Source of the DNA: Sphaerolaimus hirsutus
Lineage: Eukaryota; Nematoda; Chromadorea; Monhysterida; Sphaerolaimidae
NCBI GenBank assembly: GCA_964036195.1
Contig: OZ038453.1
Location: 27,284,997 to 27,348,996, forward strand
Direction: 5' to 3'
DNA length: 64,000 nt
The stretch's first letter is position 1; the number at the start of each line of letters is the position of its first letter. The notes below the pieces were generated by a model. It was not told the DNA's origin and made no database searches. It saw only the letters and a list, made by a program, of their open reading frames with translations. Below, one piece after another: positions 1 to 11,894 of the stretch. The translations under genes were made by a program, and so were the position numbers.

Positions 1-700
1 AAACCAAAGCAGTTTTGGGGATGGAAATGGACTTGTCAACTTTTTGCATGCGAGAACATCTTTGATCCCGCCTGCGTTGCACCTGTCTTATGGGCAATTT
101 CTGGATTTGTCATCTTTTTGAAATCAGTGTTCATAGTGGATTTATCACATTTCTTGCATTTTTTTCCCAACAAGGCTGCAGAAGGTGGACTTGTCAACTT
201 TTAGCCTAAAACCAAAACAGCAAAAAATGGATCCGTGAAGTGTGTGGAAGCGACCTGGATGAGCGTGAAGCGCCGGCTTCCACACGCTTCCACCGACATC
301 ACGAAAATCTTGGTGAAGTGTCTTCCACATGCTTCACCTAGCTTCACCGCGCGCCTCACACACATCAAATCATGTGCAAGACACTTCACGCTCTGGCGCT
401 TCCACACGCTTCCCGTAGGTATACATGTGTGTGGGAGCACCACATAAGGATGAGTGAAGTGCCTTCACGCAGATTTTCGTGATGTGTGTGGAAGCGCCAG
501 CATGCTTGGTGAAGCGTCGGGAACTGTCGACGTGAAGACACTTCCCAACGGTTCACCGCGCATCCACACACCCATTTTTTGCTGTGTAAGTGGACTTGTT
601 GACTTCTTGCCCAATTTTTTTGCATCTATCACCAAAAATGTTGAATATGACGCTATCATATAGGTGCATGAGAGGTCAAAAAATTTATGGAAAATGTATA
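1..700. repeat. Inverted repeat arm, partner of 10590-10920, interrupted by a MITE
   Basis: Segments here (about 20-180 and 590-680) match the reverse complement of about 10590-10920: a 'gacttgtc' motif, a GCATGCGAGAACA block and a block reading GGTCAAAAAATTTATGG recur in inverted order. The match is imperfect and is broken by the insertion at 218-584. It may be the terminal inverted repeat of an element running off the left edge, or two independent copies of one family. Confidence 0.5.
218..584. mobile_element. Short TIR element (CAGCAAAAAATG ends)
   Basis: The ends are CAGCAAAAAATGG and its inverted partner CCATTTTTTGCTG. The interior is packed with inverted 'gtgaagtg/cttccac' words. No coding capacity and no clear target duplication are visible. 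It interrupts the surrounding inverted repeat arm. A related element follows at 717-967. Confidence 0.6.
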
Positions 701-716
701 AAAATTGTATTACAAT

Positions 717-967
717 CACAGCAAAAAATGTGCTCGTGAAGTGCACTGAAGTGGTCTGAAGTGTCCCTTGTGATCACACTTCAGAGTTTGATCACGCCTG
801 ATCACCCATGGAATGCACTTCACCGACACTTCACACATTTTATTACTAAATTACTTACAGACATAAAAAATCAAAATTTCGTGAAGTGCGTTGAAGTGCC
901 AGCAAGCGCTTGCATGAAGGCATTTCACCTCAGATCATGGCAGATCACCAGTGCGCTTTTTGCTGTG
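717..967. mobile_element. Short TIR element, same family as 218-584
   Basis: It begins CACAGCAAAAAATGTGC and ends with the inverted GCGCTTTTTGCTGTG. The interior has the same 'gaagtg' and 'gatcac' repeats. A further partial relative with 'cacagcaaaaaat' lies near 1626. Non-autonomous. Confidence 0.6.
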
Positions 968-2249
968 AATAGCCCCACATGAGGTTTACAATACAAACAC
1001 AGATTTTTTACCATCAACAGAAACTCACGTCAAAGGCTGGCAGCATTGCTGACGAAAGTGTGTCCTGTTAGCCCCCGGAAGTTCGATTTGATCAAAGTAC
1101 CTTGATGGGATAAGGGAGACAGACTTGCAAGGGTGTGATGGGTTGCAGAAATAGGGTGTGATGGACTCTGGTGCCTGTTTGGTGGATACTTGGTGTGATG
1201 ACAAAAGATTGACTTATTGCTATACACCTGAAATGATGAAGTCCAATAAAGTTTGGTATGCTCAGCAAAATATGTAATGACTTGTGATTTAGGCCAGGTA
1301 TGTACCTAAATACACAGGGGGCGCATTTCAGGTGCACAGCTTTAATCTGCTCCCAACAAGTAGATTTTTAATGAAAAATGCTCAAATTTGGTATGTCAGT
1401 AGATAAATATACCCCATTTGGTATGATAAGAGCACACATTCATATCCATCAATTTTCACATTGATCACATCATATGCAACAAAATGTCACTCCTCATCAC
1501 CACTTTCGCAATATGGCAATACACAAACAATTAAGCACTTCACCCACAGCATTCACACACATGCTAGGCAAAATTTCATTGAACTGCTTGACAATCAGAT
1601 GCTTCAACTGCTCAGATGTCCACCCACAGCAAAAAATCTGCCGTGATTCACACAAATGCTTGCAGGCACTTCAACACACTTCACAAATTTCTGATTATTT
1701 ATTTATGTTAACATTTTAGTAATAAATGAAATGTGTGAAGTGTGGGTTAAGTGCATTCCATCAGTGAACAGGCGTGATCAGTCTCTGAAGTGTAATCACA
1801 ACAGTGAAGTGCCTGGTGATCAGGTGTGATCAGGCTCTGAAGTGTGATCACATGGGAAACTTCAGACCACTTAAGCCACAAAGCAAGTAGTCCATTCACT
1901 GACATGAAATTTTGCAATATCAAACCGTACCATGCCCTAGACACAACAAATGGGATATGTTTATCTACACACATACAAATTTGAGCACTTTTAATCTAAA
2001 AATGACGTGTTGGGAGCAGATTGAAACCGTGCGCCTGACTGAACGTGCATTATTTCACTTCACAAATGCAATGGAACATTTTCTATAAGAATGTGACAGA
2101 GTTTTGGTCCCATTGTTGGTTGATCTTTCATAAAAACAGTAATTTTTGTACAAATAAAAATTGAAAAGCTAAAATAAAAGATTGTCCATTACAAGTAATT
2201 TTCAGCAAATCTAAAATCTACAGGCAATCCTTTTATCAGTATGATTGTT
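968..2249. other. Repeat-rich stretch without a recognisable gene
   Basis: The stretch contains 'ggtgtgatgg' direct repeats (1130-1200), fragments of the CACAGCAAAAAAT family (1500-1740) and inverted 'tgatcac/gaagtg' words (1740-1870). The open frames are short, overlap on both strands and have no domain signal. I see no gene here. Confidence 0.5.
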
Positions 2250-2289
2250 TCAGTGTCTGATTGTCAGTGTCTGAGTAGCTGAATTTTCA

Positions 2290-5200
2290 GTGTCTAATCC
2301 ACCGGATAGAACAAGAACAAAGTTTATGCCCAGTTCCCTGAAATTGATTTCTGGAGTTGGTTCAGGTCTGCAATGGGGTTGTCCTAAATGGAAGGGCAAT
2401 TGCCTGGGATTCCGTTCATAAATTCTTTTCACTGTGTCCAGTTGTAATATCATCTGAGTGTAAAAAGTCATGCAAAACTGTACAATGCAGAACTTTGTTT
2501 GGGCATGTGACTATACTTTAGGCACTTTGCATGACATGACGTAACAGTGTCTGGGAGTGACCACTGTTACAATTATCAGTGCAAAAGTAATTGAGCAACA
2601 CTTTTAATCATATGAATGAAAAGTTGTCTAATGCATCATTTTTTGTTATAAATAGATGTCTTTTGTGACTCTTTAAGTGTTTGCAATTACATTTCAGTTC
2701 ATGTTGACAGTATGCCAGCTGTTACTGATACTTTTAAACACAAAAAATAATTGAATGGTCAAAAATTCAAATTTTGAGCTCAAAAATATTACATTATTTT
2801 CTCTATCAATTGGGTCTGATCCATCAGCAGCTTTTCCAGACAAATGCAAGAACCATTTGTCATCTCTTGACAACATTTTTATAACTGCAGTTATATCAAC
2901 TTCAAACCAATTTGAGTCAACCCCATGGCTCTGTTCTCCTTCCATTTTCTTTTTCACTGTGACAGAATTTCCTAGCTAAAATGTGGGTGAGAAAAGTTAT
3001 GTTGTAAAAAGTATTGTTATGACAAAATGTCAGTGTTTTTTGCATAAATACTTATATTTACCTGACTACTCGGCAGCACTCTGGTTATAGTGATCTCAAT
3101 TTTGTCATTTGACACAGCAGTGAGATAAAGTCCCAAAACAGCCTTTGTAGGCTTTGCTGATGCATGCATATCTTTGCTCACATCAAACTGGAACACTTTG
3201 CTTGAACCCTCACTTGTTGATGACAGTTGGATGGGTGCTGTGAGAGAAAATCTAAGTGTTGAACATTTTAGATTTTATATTTGACATCATTTTATAATGG
3301 TGGACAAGTCACATGGAACATATGGATGTGTGATGCATGGTGAAGTGACATTGCATGTATTAATGCAAAAAATGGTGACAGCGTGAAGTGAATACCGTAT
3401 TTCCTCGAATTACCCCCGGGGGGGTTTATTTTTTCAGAGTGAAAATTTGGAGAGTGTCTTGGAAAGATTCCGGGATTTGATGCCTTTGCTTGTGGTGTTA
3501 AAATAAGTTTTAACAGAAGCAATCTGAAAGAAAATCGTTTTTTTGGTAGCAAAGTAAATCCGTCCAGTTTCTTTCACTTGTTTATGCCAGTGCACAAACG
3601 TGGGTCACGGTGTATGCAGCTCCTCTATTTACGTTGTAAAGTGTTGGGCGGTCACTATCAGAACTTTGTAAATACACAGTGACAGGTACTCTAATTAAGA
3701 TGTAAATAGGTAGGAAATTTTAAGTAGGTGGGTGTGCTTGCCAGCAAGGAGTTAGTTTTGTGCTAGTTAGTTGGTTTAATTGCTTAATTTATTACTTAGT
3801 TTAGGATGCTTTTGCTGTAATTATTTTGATGAAAATGAAATAGTACTTAATGTGGTAATTTCCAATGTGCAGAACTTACTCGAGCAATGTGGTGGGACAA
3901 GGGCGAAAATTCCAATATCTGGAAGCCAGCCAATTGTAAAGAATAAAGAGTTGAATGCAGATGGAAATGGTTGTACCACAAAGGCAAATGTCTTTAAATG
4001 TTACATTGAGTCCTAGGCACATGAGTGCAAGCAAAATTGTATTTTCTAGATCGGTAGTTTAGATAGTTTTACTAGGTGTAACTGGGGTAAAATGATTAAT
4101 GGCAGGCAGTTGTGAAAAGACAACCATACCAGCGAATTTTTTCACAAATAATGAGAACTAGCGATGGAAATTAGGAGTCTACCTAACTTAGGCAGCAAAA
4201 TGGTAAATCGCAAATTGGGGAATAATTGCAGCAAAAATTAGGATTAAGTCACAATTAGCAGTACTTAGGGTTATGAATAGTGAAATAGGCAAATAATGTG
4301 AATAAATGGGTAAAAACAAAATATGCAAGTTTCAGGGATCACTTATCACTGCAAGCAGATAGTGAGAGCTTTTATCTAGCTCCTGGCTGCGAATAGGCTA
4401 AGCAGCCCTCCGCAGCTACACCAGCCCAGTTGCCCTTTAGGTCCAGTGACCTAGGAAAACGGAAATTGGCACACAGCCAAAAAATAGCACAGAGCTAAAA
4501 ATAGGTTCAGCACAGAAACAGAGTATTCTCATTGGAAGTCAGACTGATTTTTTAAGCAAAAAGGTTGCAGTTCCAAAACCATTTTTGCTTTTCCATTTTA
4601 CATGACAGCTCCAGTTTTGTTACCTGAGTGGGTGGAGTTTAACATAGGCAGATAAGTGATATTCATAAAATGCTTGATGCAAGTAAAATCACTAGGCATG
4701 TGTGTAAGACAGACACACCCTAGTGTACGACCAAAGTTTCACCTTAATTGGTGACTTTTGCATCAACTAAAAACTGGGTACACTTTCTGTCATGATTCCA
4801 TAGCTACTTCCCCACCAATGCTTTCTGTGGGGGACTAGTTGCATTGTTGCATAGTGGCACCTGCACTTGCTTGTCAATCAAATGTTCAACATTTTGCAAC
4901 ATGTGTGCACATTCTGTCAGTTATGCAATATGATTGACAGCTCTAGATTGTTATCTTGGTCTCTTTGCTTCAGTTTTTAGCAGTTTTTAGATCTTATCTA
5001 GGTTTTTGCTTCAAATGTCTAGACAAGTCTAGATTACTGTAGTGCGCCAAAATAGCTGTCAATCATTTCTTGGGTTGCAGTTCTACCCTTTGAAGTCAGT
5101 GTCATCAATCATTTTTGCTTAGATCTTATCTAAGCTTCTTCTTGACAGCTGACAGGTGAAAATGCAAGCTATTTTCAAATTTGGAGCCTCAAATTTGAAT

Positions 5201-6354
5201 TTTCAAATTCCAGACAAGCCAACCTTGTTGGCACCAAGCCAATTGGCTTACTGTAGTGTGCCAAATGGTGTAAACCATTCCAAGTAAGTGCTAGCATTCC
5301 TTTTCGACATAGTGTTTGGCAAGCTCCATAACATTTAGCTGCATTTTATATTGTTTATATTGTGCTCCATAATATAGCATCAGCGTCACTCATTTGCGCA
5401 ATGTTTAGGCGCGTGTGCAATTCCATTATTTTAGGTGCAGCTAACACCATTCTTTGGTGTTTTTACAACACTAGTAGGTTTGCTAGTAAGCCGCTAGTGC
5501 ACTGCAGCGTGCAGCTGCTGTATCTTTACACCTCTTGATGTTTATTTTAGGCGGCATTTACAAAAGTACATCCCTGCACACAGCTGTCTTAGGACGTATA
5601 GGCACATGCTTTTGTGAGTCTATTTTTACCAGAGATACACTTTCGCTGTTGAATATCGGTATTCAAGTACGCAAGTACACTGGCACTGGGTGAGCACAAG
5701 TATGCAGGTAACAAGAGAAAAACATGAAAAATGCAACAATAACCACCATTTATAAGTTTTTACAGCCTTATATAAGGATGTAGATGGTATAAACAATGTT
5801 CTTATGTAACACAGTAAGTGTTTTGAACGTCTGTTATGCATTTCCCAGACCACAAATTCATAGTGCCCACTTTGAGGGGGGTATTTCGAGGAAATACGGT
5901 ACACATGATAATTGATAGTGCCATCATTTCATTTTCATTTTTTTAAATATACTCCAGCGACATTACACCTTACATTTTTTACTACTGTAGTGACAGCACT
6001 GGCACATACCTAGTTCATGAACACATATTTTTGCTGTAAAAACAACAACAGACTGGGTTTTTTTCATTATGCTCACTTTCATCACATATTTACAAATAAC
6101 CTGCATAGAATTCCTCACACAATTTAAACAACCAAACCTGGTTTTGCAATTATAAAATGTTGCTCAGGCTGTTCAGTGACAGTGTGTTTCTGCTGCCTAT
6201 TTACTCTGGCGATGAGCTCTTTGATTCTAGGGTTTTCCAAGTATCCCGGAGGTATGTCGTCTGCGGTCACTGTGGGCATTTCATCCAATCCAAGCAGCTC
6301 CAGCACACTGTCCCTCATTGCCGTTTTCTGTGTATGTTCTTTGCAATTATTCAC
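2290..6354 (-). CDS. TGF-beta superfamily propeptide exons (partial gene)
   Basis: Three minus-strand exons join in phase: 6354-6138, 3237-3062 and 2975 to about 2793. The middle exon has a latency-peptide-like pattern: a QFDVS motif, then alternating hydrophobic strands. The next exon continues with a WFEVDI motif, the usual 'W..FDVT' position of TGF-beta propeptides. The first exon carries a short helix (SVLELLGL) typical of the propeptide N-terminus. A fourth possible exon (about 2471-2290) has a Cys followed by an FRELG-like motif that could belong to a later part, but its junction is not resolved. I see no furin site and no full cystine-knot domain, so the mature ligand lies outside or is lost. 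The intron between the first two exons holds the 2.5 kb element at 3395-5899. Family call is from motifs only. Confidence 0.5.
3395..5899. mobile_element. 2.5 kb TA-flanked element with CCGTATTTCC termini
   Basis: The termini are CCGTATTTCCTCGAATTACC and the inverted GGTATTTCGAGGAAATACGG, flanked by TA on each side (3393-3394 and 5900-5901). Subterminal C- and G-runs match the smaller elements at 9020-9428 and 11447-11894. The interior has only short open frames (for example 3780-4016 plus and 5626-5904 minus) with no transposase motif. It sits inside an intron of the TGF-beta-like gene. Confidence 0.7.
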
Positions 6355-6360
6355 CTGTTA

Positions 6361-6778
6361 CCATATATCCTCGAATAAGACCACAGGGGTGTTATTTTTT
6401 TGCAGCGATTTCGGAGGGGGAGTTATTCAAGGGGGGTTATTTTTTCCTTGTAACTTGCACTTATTTCCTTGCATGAATGCATTTCATCAACTCATGTAAT
6501 CCCAGGTAATTTACAGTTCAATAACAACAAAAACAAGGTTTTCATGCTAAAATTAGTGTTTATCAGCATCTGAATCATTTAAATACACGTTGTGGATACA
6601 GATATCAAATACACAGAGGGGGAGTTATTCATGACTGGGGAGTTATTCAGGACTGGGGAGTTATTCAGGGGTGGGGATGGGGAGTTATTTAAGGGGATGA
6701 CTTATTTTTTTCTCAGGGGGGAGTTATTCAAGGGGGGGGGTGTTATTGAAGGGGGAGGACTTATTCAAGGATATATGG
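6361..6778. mobile_element. TA-flanked MITE with CCATATATCCTCG termini
   Basis: The ends CCATATATCCTCGAATAAG and CTTATTCAAGGATATATGG are inverted, with TA on both sides (6359-6360, 6779-6780). The interior is a G-rich tandem of 'ggggagttattcag' units of about 14-16 bp. It is a divergent relative of the CCGTATTTCC family. Confidence 0.65.
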
Positions 6779-6916
6779 TAATTTTATTATCGCATTTAAA
6801 AAAAATTATGTTGCACTTGCTGTGTGGAGATTCTTTTGTGATTCACATGTGCGCTTTTGCCACAACTTCAAGAAGATGATCAAATATAAATGTGGCACTC
6901 TAACGAACATTTTTAC

Positions 6917-7052
6917 TTTCTGGAAGTGTATTGACACACAGTCCACATGTCTTTCTGCATCTGGCCTTGGCAACATCAGTGTCACACTGCTGATTTTTCA
7001 CATACCTGTCACAGTTTGTGTTTACATCCCTGCATGTGTTTGCACTTGGATT
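6917..7052 (-). CDS. ShK-domain exon
   Basis: A splice acceptor (CCACAG) precedes a 45-codon open exon with six cysteines in ShK order: C-x6-C, C, C, then C-x2-C with the RCRKTCGLC-like ending. ShK domains are secreted disulfide-rich modules found in many animal extracellular proteins. The exon lies just upstream of the TGF-beta-like exons on the same strand, but the join to 6354 needs an alternative acceptor, so membership of the same gene is not established. A donor is available at AAA|GTAAAA. Confidence 0.55.
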
Positions 7053-7152
7053 CTGTGGAAAAAGGGCAATATAACCTTCTGACAAAATCCTTGAACATGG
7101 TAGCATAATTTGAACTGCCCACACCCAGTCAGACACACCATAAAAAATCATG

Positions 7153-8219
7153 CAAAAGTGTTGAAAAAATGTGAGAAAAATTTGTCAAATGTAAAATAAT
7201 ATGAAAAATGTTGAATTTTGCTTGCATTTAAATCACTTTAGATATTACCAACAACTTGTTCATCATTTCTACTCAGAAATCGATAGCAGTAAAACAAAAA
7301 TACTGGAAAACTTGAACAGCTATTTTGATGCAACATGGTTAAACTCGACGGACATTATGGAAGTCAATGCTCTACGGGATTTTCGTACAACTGCGTATAT
7401 TCGTAGTTGGCACTCGTCCAAGTTACCGTTTGAGAGAATGTTACCCAGTATGAAAGATGCAGGATTTCCGTCTGCGTCACCAAAAATGGGTGCGGAATGC
7501 GATTAAGCGAATGCAATTGGTCGCTAATGGCGGCGCACACACGAGTTGACACACATGTTGATTTAATTGGATACCGCGGTCATTTTCGTTGATGAGAGCG
7601 GAAATCTAGCGTCTTTTACCTCATTCGTATTCAACGCAAAGGTAACTTGGATGCACTGGGAAGTTCATACGTTCTTTTTTGAAGGAATTCGTCGAGACTG
7701 CGACGATAAGATCCGACCTAAGACCTTACAATCTGACTTTCTATAACGATTTGTCTATCAAACTCATCTCGTTCTCGCATAAAAAGTTGGATTGAATCAA
7801 AAGTATCGTGAACCGGATGGAATCCGTCCATTCAAGTTCAAATTAAAAAGATACGTCATTGGTAACCAAGGGCCGAATACCTGATTCGTTTCATGTCTGC
7901 CGAGTTTAAGCTATTTTCAGTAATCATTTTCTTCTTATGGCATTGTATTGTATTTTATTGATACTTTGGGATGCTCAAGTACAATCATAAAAATGTAATG
8001 TTGGGTTAATATTTCATGAAAACACTGAGTTCCGTTTGGTTCAAGCCTGTTCTGAAAACTTTTACAAATTCACCACCTTAGCTATTTAATGCAATAAATC
8101 TGTAATCTATTGATGAAGGCATGTATACCATTGAATCAACCCATTGCCAGGATTAATGATATGAGCAAACCTGTGTTGTCTGTTCTGGCAGTGGGCCACT
8201 CCTCCTGCAGGGCTGCCTC
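7153..8219. other. Stretch without a recognised gene
   Basis: A 101-codon plus-strand frame at 7201-7506 has an ordinary amino-acid composition but no motif I recognise, and no splice context supports it. The remainder is AT-rich and without a gene. Just before 8220 a minus-strand frame may continue the exon described for the introner copy at 8220-8372. Confidence 0.35.
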
Positions 8220-8372
8220 CTGGGGGCAGTCCCAGACCCTGTAAAAAGCCCTGTAAAATGTCCAATGTCATGCAACCTAGTTGGCATTTTTCAGGGCATT
8301 TTACATGACTTTTGACACTCTGTATGACGTTGGAGGTTTTTTAGTGCATTTTGCAGGGTCTGGGATTGGCAC
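8220..8372 (-). mobile_element. Introner-like MITE, copy 1
   Basis: Read on the minus strand it begins GTGCCAATCCCAGACCC and ends GGGACTGCCCCCAG. The TIR core (ATCCCAGACCCTG against AGTCCCAGACCCTG) is inverted, while the extreme ends are not symmetrical: one supplies GT, the other CAG. Open minus-strand frames abut both sides in a compatible phase (one base carried), so it could be an intron here as well. The same end structure is seen at 29918-30084 and 18580-18779. Confidence 0.7.
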
Positions 8373-8512
8373 CTTGCCACAAGACGCCGATTGCACACTG
8401 GCAGCTGTCTACGAGCCCACAAAAAGCACTGCCGCAGGAATGTGGACCTTTGTGGTGTCTGCCCCAATTTCCTGTAGCTGTTGGGATTGGGGACTTGGGG
8501 TGATCATCATTA

Positions 8513-8800
8513 GTGATGGAAAAGCGCCCTGGCGCCAAATAAAAATGCCAGATAAAAGCAAGCGCCAAATAAAAATGTTCCAAGGCGTTTTTGGTGCTTC
8601 GTACTAGGTATTTTGCTGTGGCGTCATTGACGCATGGCGTCACACCAATCAAAAGCGCCATGACGCTCGGCCCTATTTTTACATGGCGCCACAAAAGAAA
8701 CATTTGGCGCTTGGTGCTTGAGTTCGTAAATGCACCACGGTATTAGGTTAGGTACTTGGCGCCAAAGTCCTGGCACTTTTTATAGCACTAGTCAATGTGA
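8513..8800. mobile_element. Degraded hAT-type element (TAGTGATGGAAAAGCGCC end)
   Basis: The left end TAGTGATGGAAAAGCGCC is the same as the intact element at 53295-54518. The interior has the same 'ggcgcc' words, and the right end is a decayed 'gcacta'. No target duplication remains visible. Confidence 0.5.
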
Positions 8801-8837
8801 TATGCCCAAGTTCGATATTACTGATAAATTTCAATTA

Positions 8838-8935
8838 CCGTATTTCCTCGAAATACCCCCCGGGGGTGATTGTTTCATAGTGGTCTCGAGGTCGAGAGGG
8901 GGGGGGGTCAAACTAGGGTGGGATATTGCTTGCAA
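8838..8935. mobile_element. Single terminus of the CCGTATTTCC family
   Basis: TA then CCGTATTTCCTCGAAATACC opens the segment, followed by the subterminal C/G run. No matching inverted end is found nearby, so it looks truncated. The opposite-type end at 22925-23000 has the same subterminal words but is too diverged to pair with confidence. Confidence 0.5.
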
Positions 8936-9019
8936 TAGTCTGACGTGAAATGTCAAGTTGTTCCTTGACGTAAAATGATGACGTGGAATGATAAAAATTG
9001 AATTTTTCAATTCGCTCTA

Positions 9020-9428
9020 CCGTATTTCTCCGTGTAAACCGCCCCCCCCCGTGCACAACGCCCGGGGCGTTATACAGCTGTATAGCGCCCCCGGGGCGCT
9101 ATGCTTGGTTCCAAAAACATAAGCGAAGTGGGAATATTTTCAGGACAAATCAAGCTGAATGGTAATGAAAGGTCCACTTGGTTTGAACTATTTGAACGTT
9201 GTGCCTTGCGGCACGCATTGTTATTCTGCGGAATGTACGTTTTTCCATTGAATTCGGTGCACATGGGGAGGGAACACAAATTATGTAAATATTTAAGCAA
9301 AATTTTTCTTGCATAAGGCCCCCTCGCAATGATTTAACGCCCGGGCGTTATACAAGTTTTTAAAAAAGGTTACCGAGAAGTGCCTCAGTTTTGTATAACG
9401 CCCGGGCGGTTTACACGGAGAAATACGG
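9020..9428. mobile_element. TA-flanked MITE with CCGTATTTCTCCGTG termini
   Basis: Perfect ends CCGTATTTCTCCGTGTAAAC and GTTTACACGGAGAAATACGG lie between TA duplications (9018-9019, 9429-9430). Internal 'cgcccgggcg' words are inverted. Non-coding. Confidence 0.8.
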
Positions 9429-9585
9429 TAGTTGTGGCTGATAACACTCAGTATTGGACACGATTAAGGTATTGATTCATATATTATCCTTAGAAAATTG
9501 TAGACCCGTAGCATGATCCACACTTGTGTAATTAATTTCACGACGTCATTTCACGTCGTCATTTCACGTCGAATCGACGCTGAGC

Positions 9586-10525
9586 TAGTGATGTTAAAGG
9601 CACCGGGAAAAATGGCACCGCACCGCACCGGCACCTTTGCCAACGCATGAAAAGGGCACCTGGCACCCTGGGGCACCGGCCAGAAAATGGCACCGCACCG
9701 CACCGGCACCGGTGCCTTTTGGAAAAAATGGCACCGGCACCGAAGGGCACCAACGGGTTGCCGGTGCTAGCACCGAAAGGCACCGCACCGAGCTGGAATT
9801 TCCGAAGTAAATATCGGGCAGTTTCTCAGTGGCCACACATTCGGAAGTGCATATATCCATGAATTTTCAACCGATTTTGATGGTTGAGCACTTAAAATGA
9901 TCAGAATAATGTGGCGATCACTTTTATCAAGCAATTACAATGATTACCAATGAATGATAAAATATTTAATACACTACAATGTCCATAGTCACTATTGTAT
10001 ACGGATCGGAGTCGTTGCTGTACAGAGAATGGAACTATCTCTGTCATCAACTGACAACAAATTTTGAACAAATAAGTAAGATAAATAGGTATAAAATATA
10101 AAAATGATTTAAAATTCACCAAAATTTTAGATTCGCTCATCAGATCACGTATAGGGTATAATGGATTTCACAGTAGGTATATTTATTTGATGGGATGTTT
10201 ACAAAATAGGCAAAAAACCGTTGGGTAAATATATCGCTGTTTTTTAAATATGAATAAGCACATACTATGGACAAAATTGCACAGCACATGAAGACTTAGC
10301 CGGTGCCTTTTCCGGTGCCTTTTACTTTGGCCTGGTGCTAGCACCTTTGGCACCGGCAAAAAAATGGCACCGCACCGCACCGGCACCGGTGCTATTCTGA
10401 AAAAAATGGCACCGGCACCGGCATGGCACCTCTAAAGATTGCAATGGCACCGCACCAGCACCGGTGCTGGTGCCCTTCGGTGCCCAGCACCGGGGCACCG
10501 GTGCCCCGGTGCCTTTACATCACTA
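9586..10525. mobile_element. hAT-type MITE with 8-bp target duplication
   Basis: The ends are TAGTGATGTTAAAGGCACCG and the inverted CGGTGCCTTTACATCACTA. The 8-bp duplication CGCTGAGC flanks both sides (9578-9585, 10526-10533). The element is dominated by inverted 'ggcaccg' tandem words at both sides of an AT-rich core. An 8-bp duplication with a TAG...CTA end is characteristic of hAT transposons. No transposase is encoded. Confidence 0.85.
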
Positions 10526-10589
10526 CGCTGAGCTCTAATTCCGGCTTAAAAGTCGACAAGTCCAAAATCTGCAAATTTCGAGTTAGGCC

Positions 10590-10920
10590 CGGAAACGTCA
10601 TCTGGGGCTACTCCTGCACATTTTTCATCATTTTCCATAAATTTTTTGACCTCACATCCCCATATGGCAAAGTGCCAAATGTGACATTTTTTGGGAAAAT
10701 GCAAAAAGTTTGAGCTAAAAGTCGTCATGCCCATCCTCCGCTTCTTTTTACGGTAAAAAACGCAAGAAATGTGATAAGTCCACCATGGAAACCGATTTCT
10801 AAAATGTGACAAGTCCATAATTTACCCATAAGGCAGTCTCGGCTTCCCCGGGAACAAAAATGTTCTCGCATGCAAGAAGTGGACAAGTCCATTTCCCTCC
10901 ACGAAACAGTTTTGCTCTGA
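10590..10920. repeat. Inverted partner of the repeat at 1-700
   Basis: The reverse complement of this stretch shares ordered blocks with 1-180 and 590-680. See that entry. It abuts the left arm of the large inverted repeat, which starts at 11041. Confidence 0.5.
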
Positions 10921-11446
10921 CAGAATGGAATTTAATGGACACCCCATTTTTCACATATATGTTGAGATTAGGGGCTGAAAATTTGACACTTTATTGTCAA
11001 CATATGGAACTTGATGGAAATCATGAGAGAGCCAAATTGGACACGCACCACGGGCCTGTAATTTGGTCTGAAACGTAATATGCGTCTTACTCAAAATCGC
11101 ATTTTGTGGACTTGTCGACTTTTAGAATTAGACGCCTCAATTATATTCTCGATTACCTAGTCAAAGTCGACATGTTCAATTGTCTTTGAAATGAAACTGT
11201 TGTCAATGAAAAAAACTAAAATTTACACAAAGAAAATCTATAAATTGTAAAAAACTGACTATGTCAATAATTTTCTGTAATACTGTGGCCTTGTAGATGG
11301 ACAGCTCACCCTTAGTCTTCTTGTTTGATACCTGGAAATATTTGTATCAGTCATTTGGCATTGACAATGTTCAAACAAAAATAAATGCACATGTCCCTTT
11401 TGTGACATAATGGAACAGTTTTTTTAGTTGTGTTACATTCTAAATA

Positions 11447-11894
11447 CCGTATTACCTCGAAATACCCCCAAAGGGTTTATTATTTCGCCAGCAAAATTTG
11501 AGGGGGGATAATTCGAGGGGGGTTTATTCGGGGGGGGGGGTTTATTCGAGGGGGGGGGGGGTCTATTATTTCGCCAGAAATTTTCGGAAATTCCCCATAC
11601 GCGGACGTAGAAAAATCGAACAATTATATTGATGTATATGTGTTTAAACGCATATATAACTGTATATACACAAAAACCCTTCCCTAACGTAACTTTATCA
11701 TCAGTTTTAACGTGTGTTTTGCATTGTACAGATCACAAACTGCGGTATTTGTCATGTACGTTCACGTTACACTCAATGTTAGGGGGGGGGTATTTCGAGC
11801 GGGGGTTTATTATTTCCTCAGCCGAAATTTAGGGGGGGTATTTCGAGGGGGGGGGGGGTTAATTCAAGAGGGGGTTTAATTCAAGGTAATACGG
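11447..11894. mobile_element. TA-flanked MITE, insertion seen as an empty site in the other arm
   Basis: The ends CCGTATTACCTCGAAATACC and the inverted GGTAATACGG are flanked by TA. The right arm has the uninterrupted target (TTCTAAATAGCTTTAG), which proves the insertion boundary and the TA duplication, and dates it after the arms were duplicated. The interior is runs of G with 'tttattcgag'. Confidence 0.85.
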
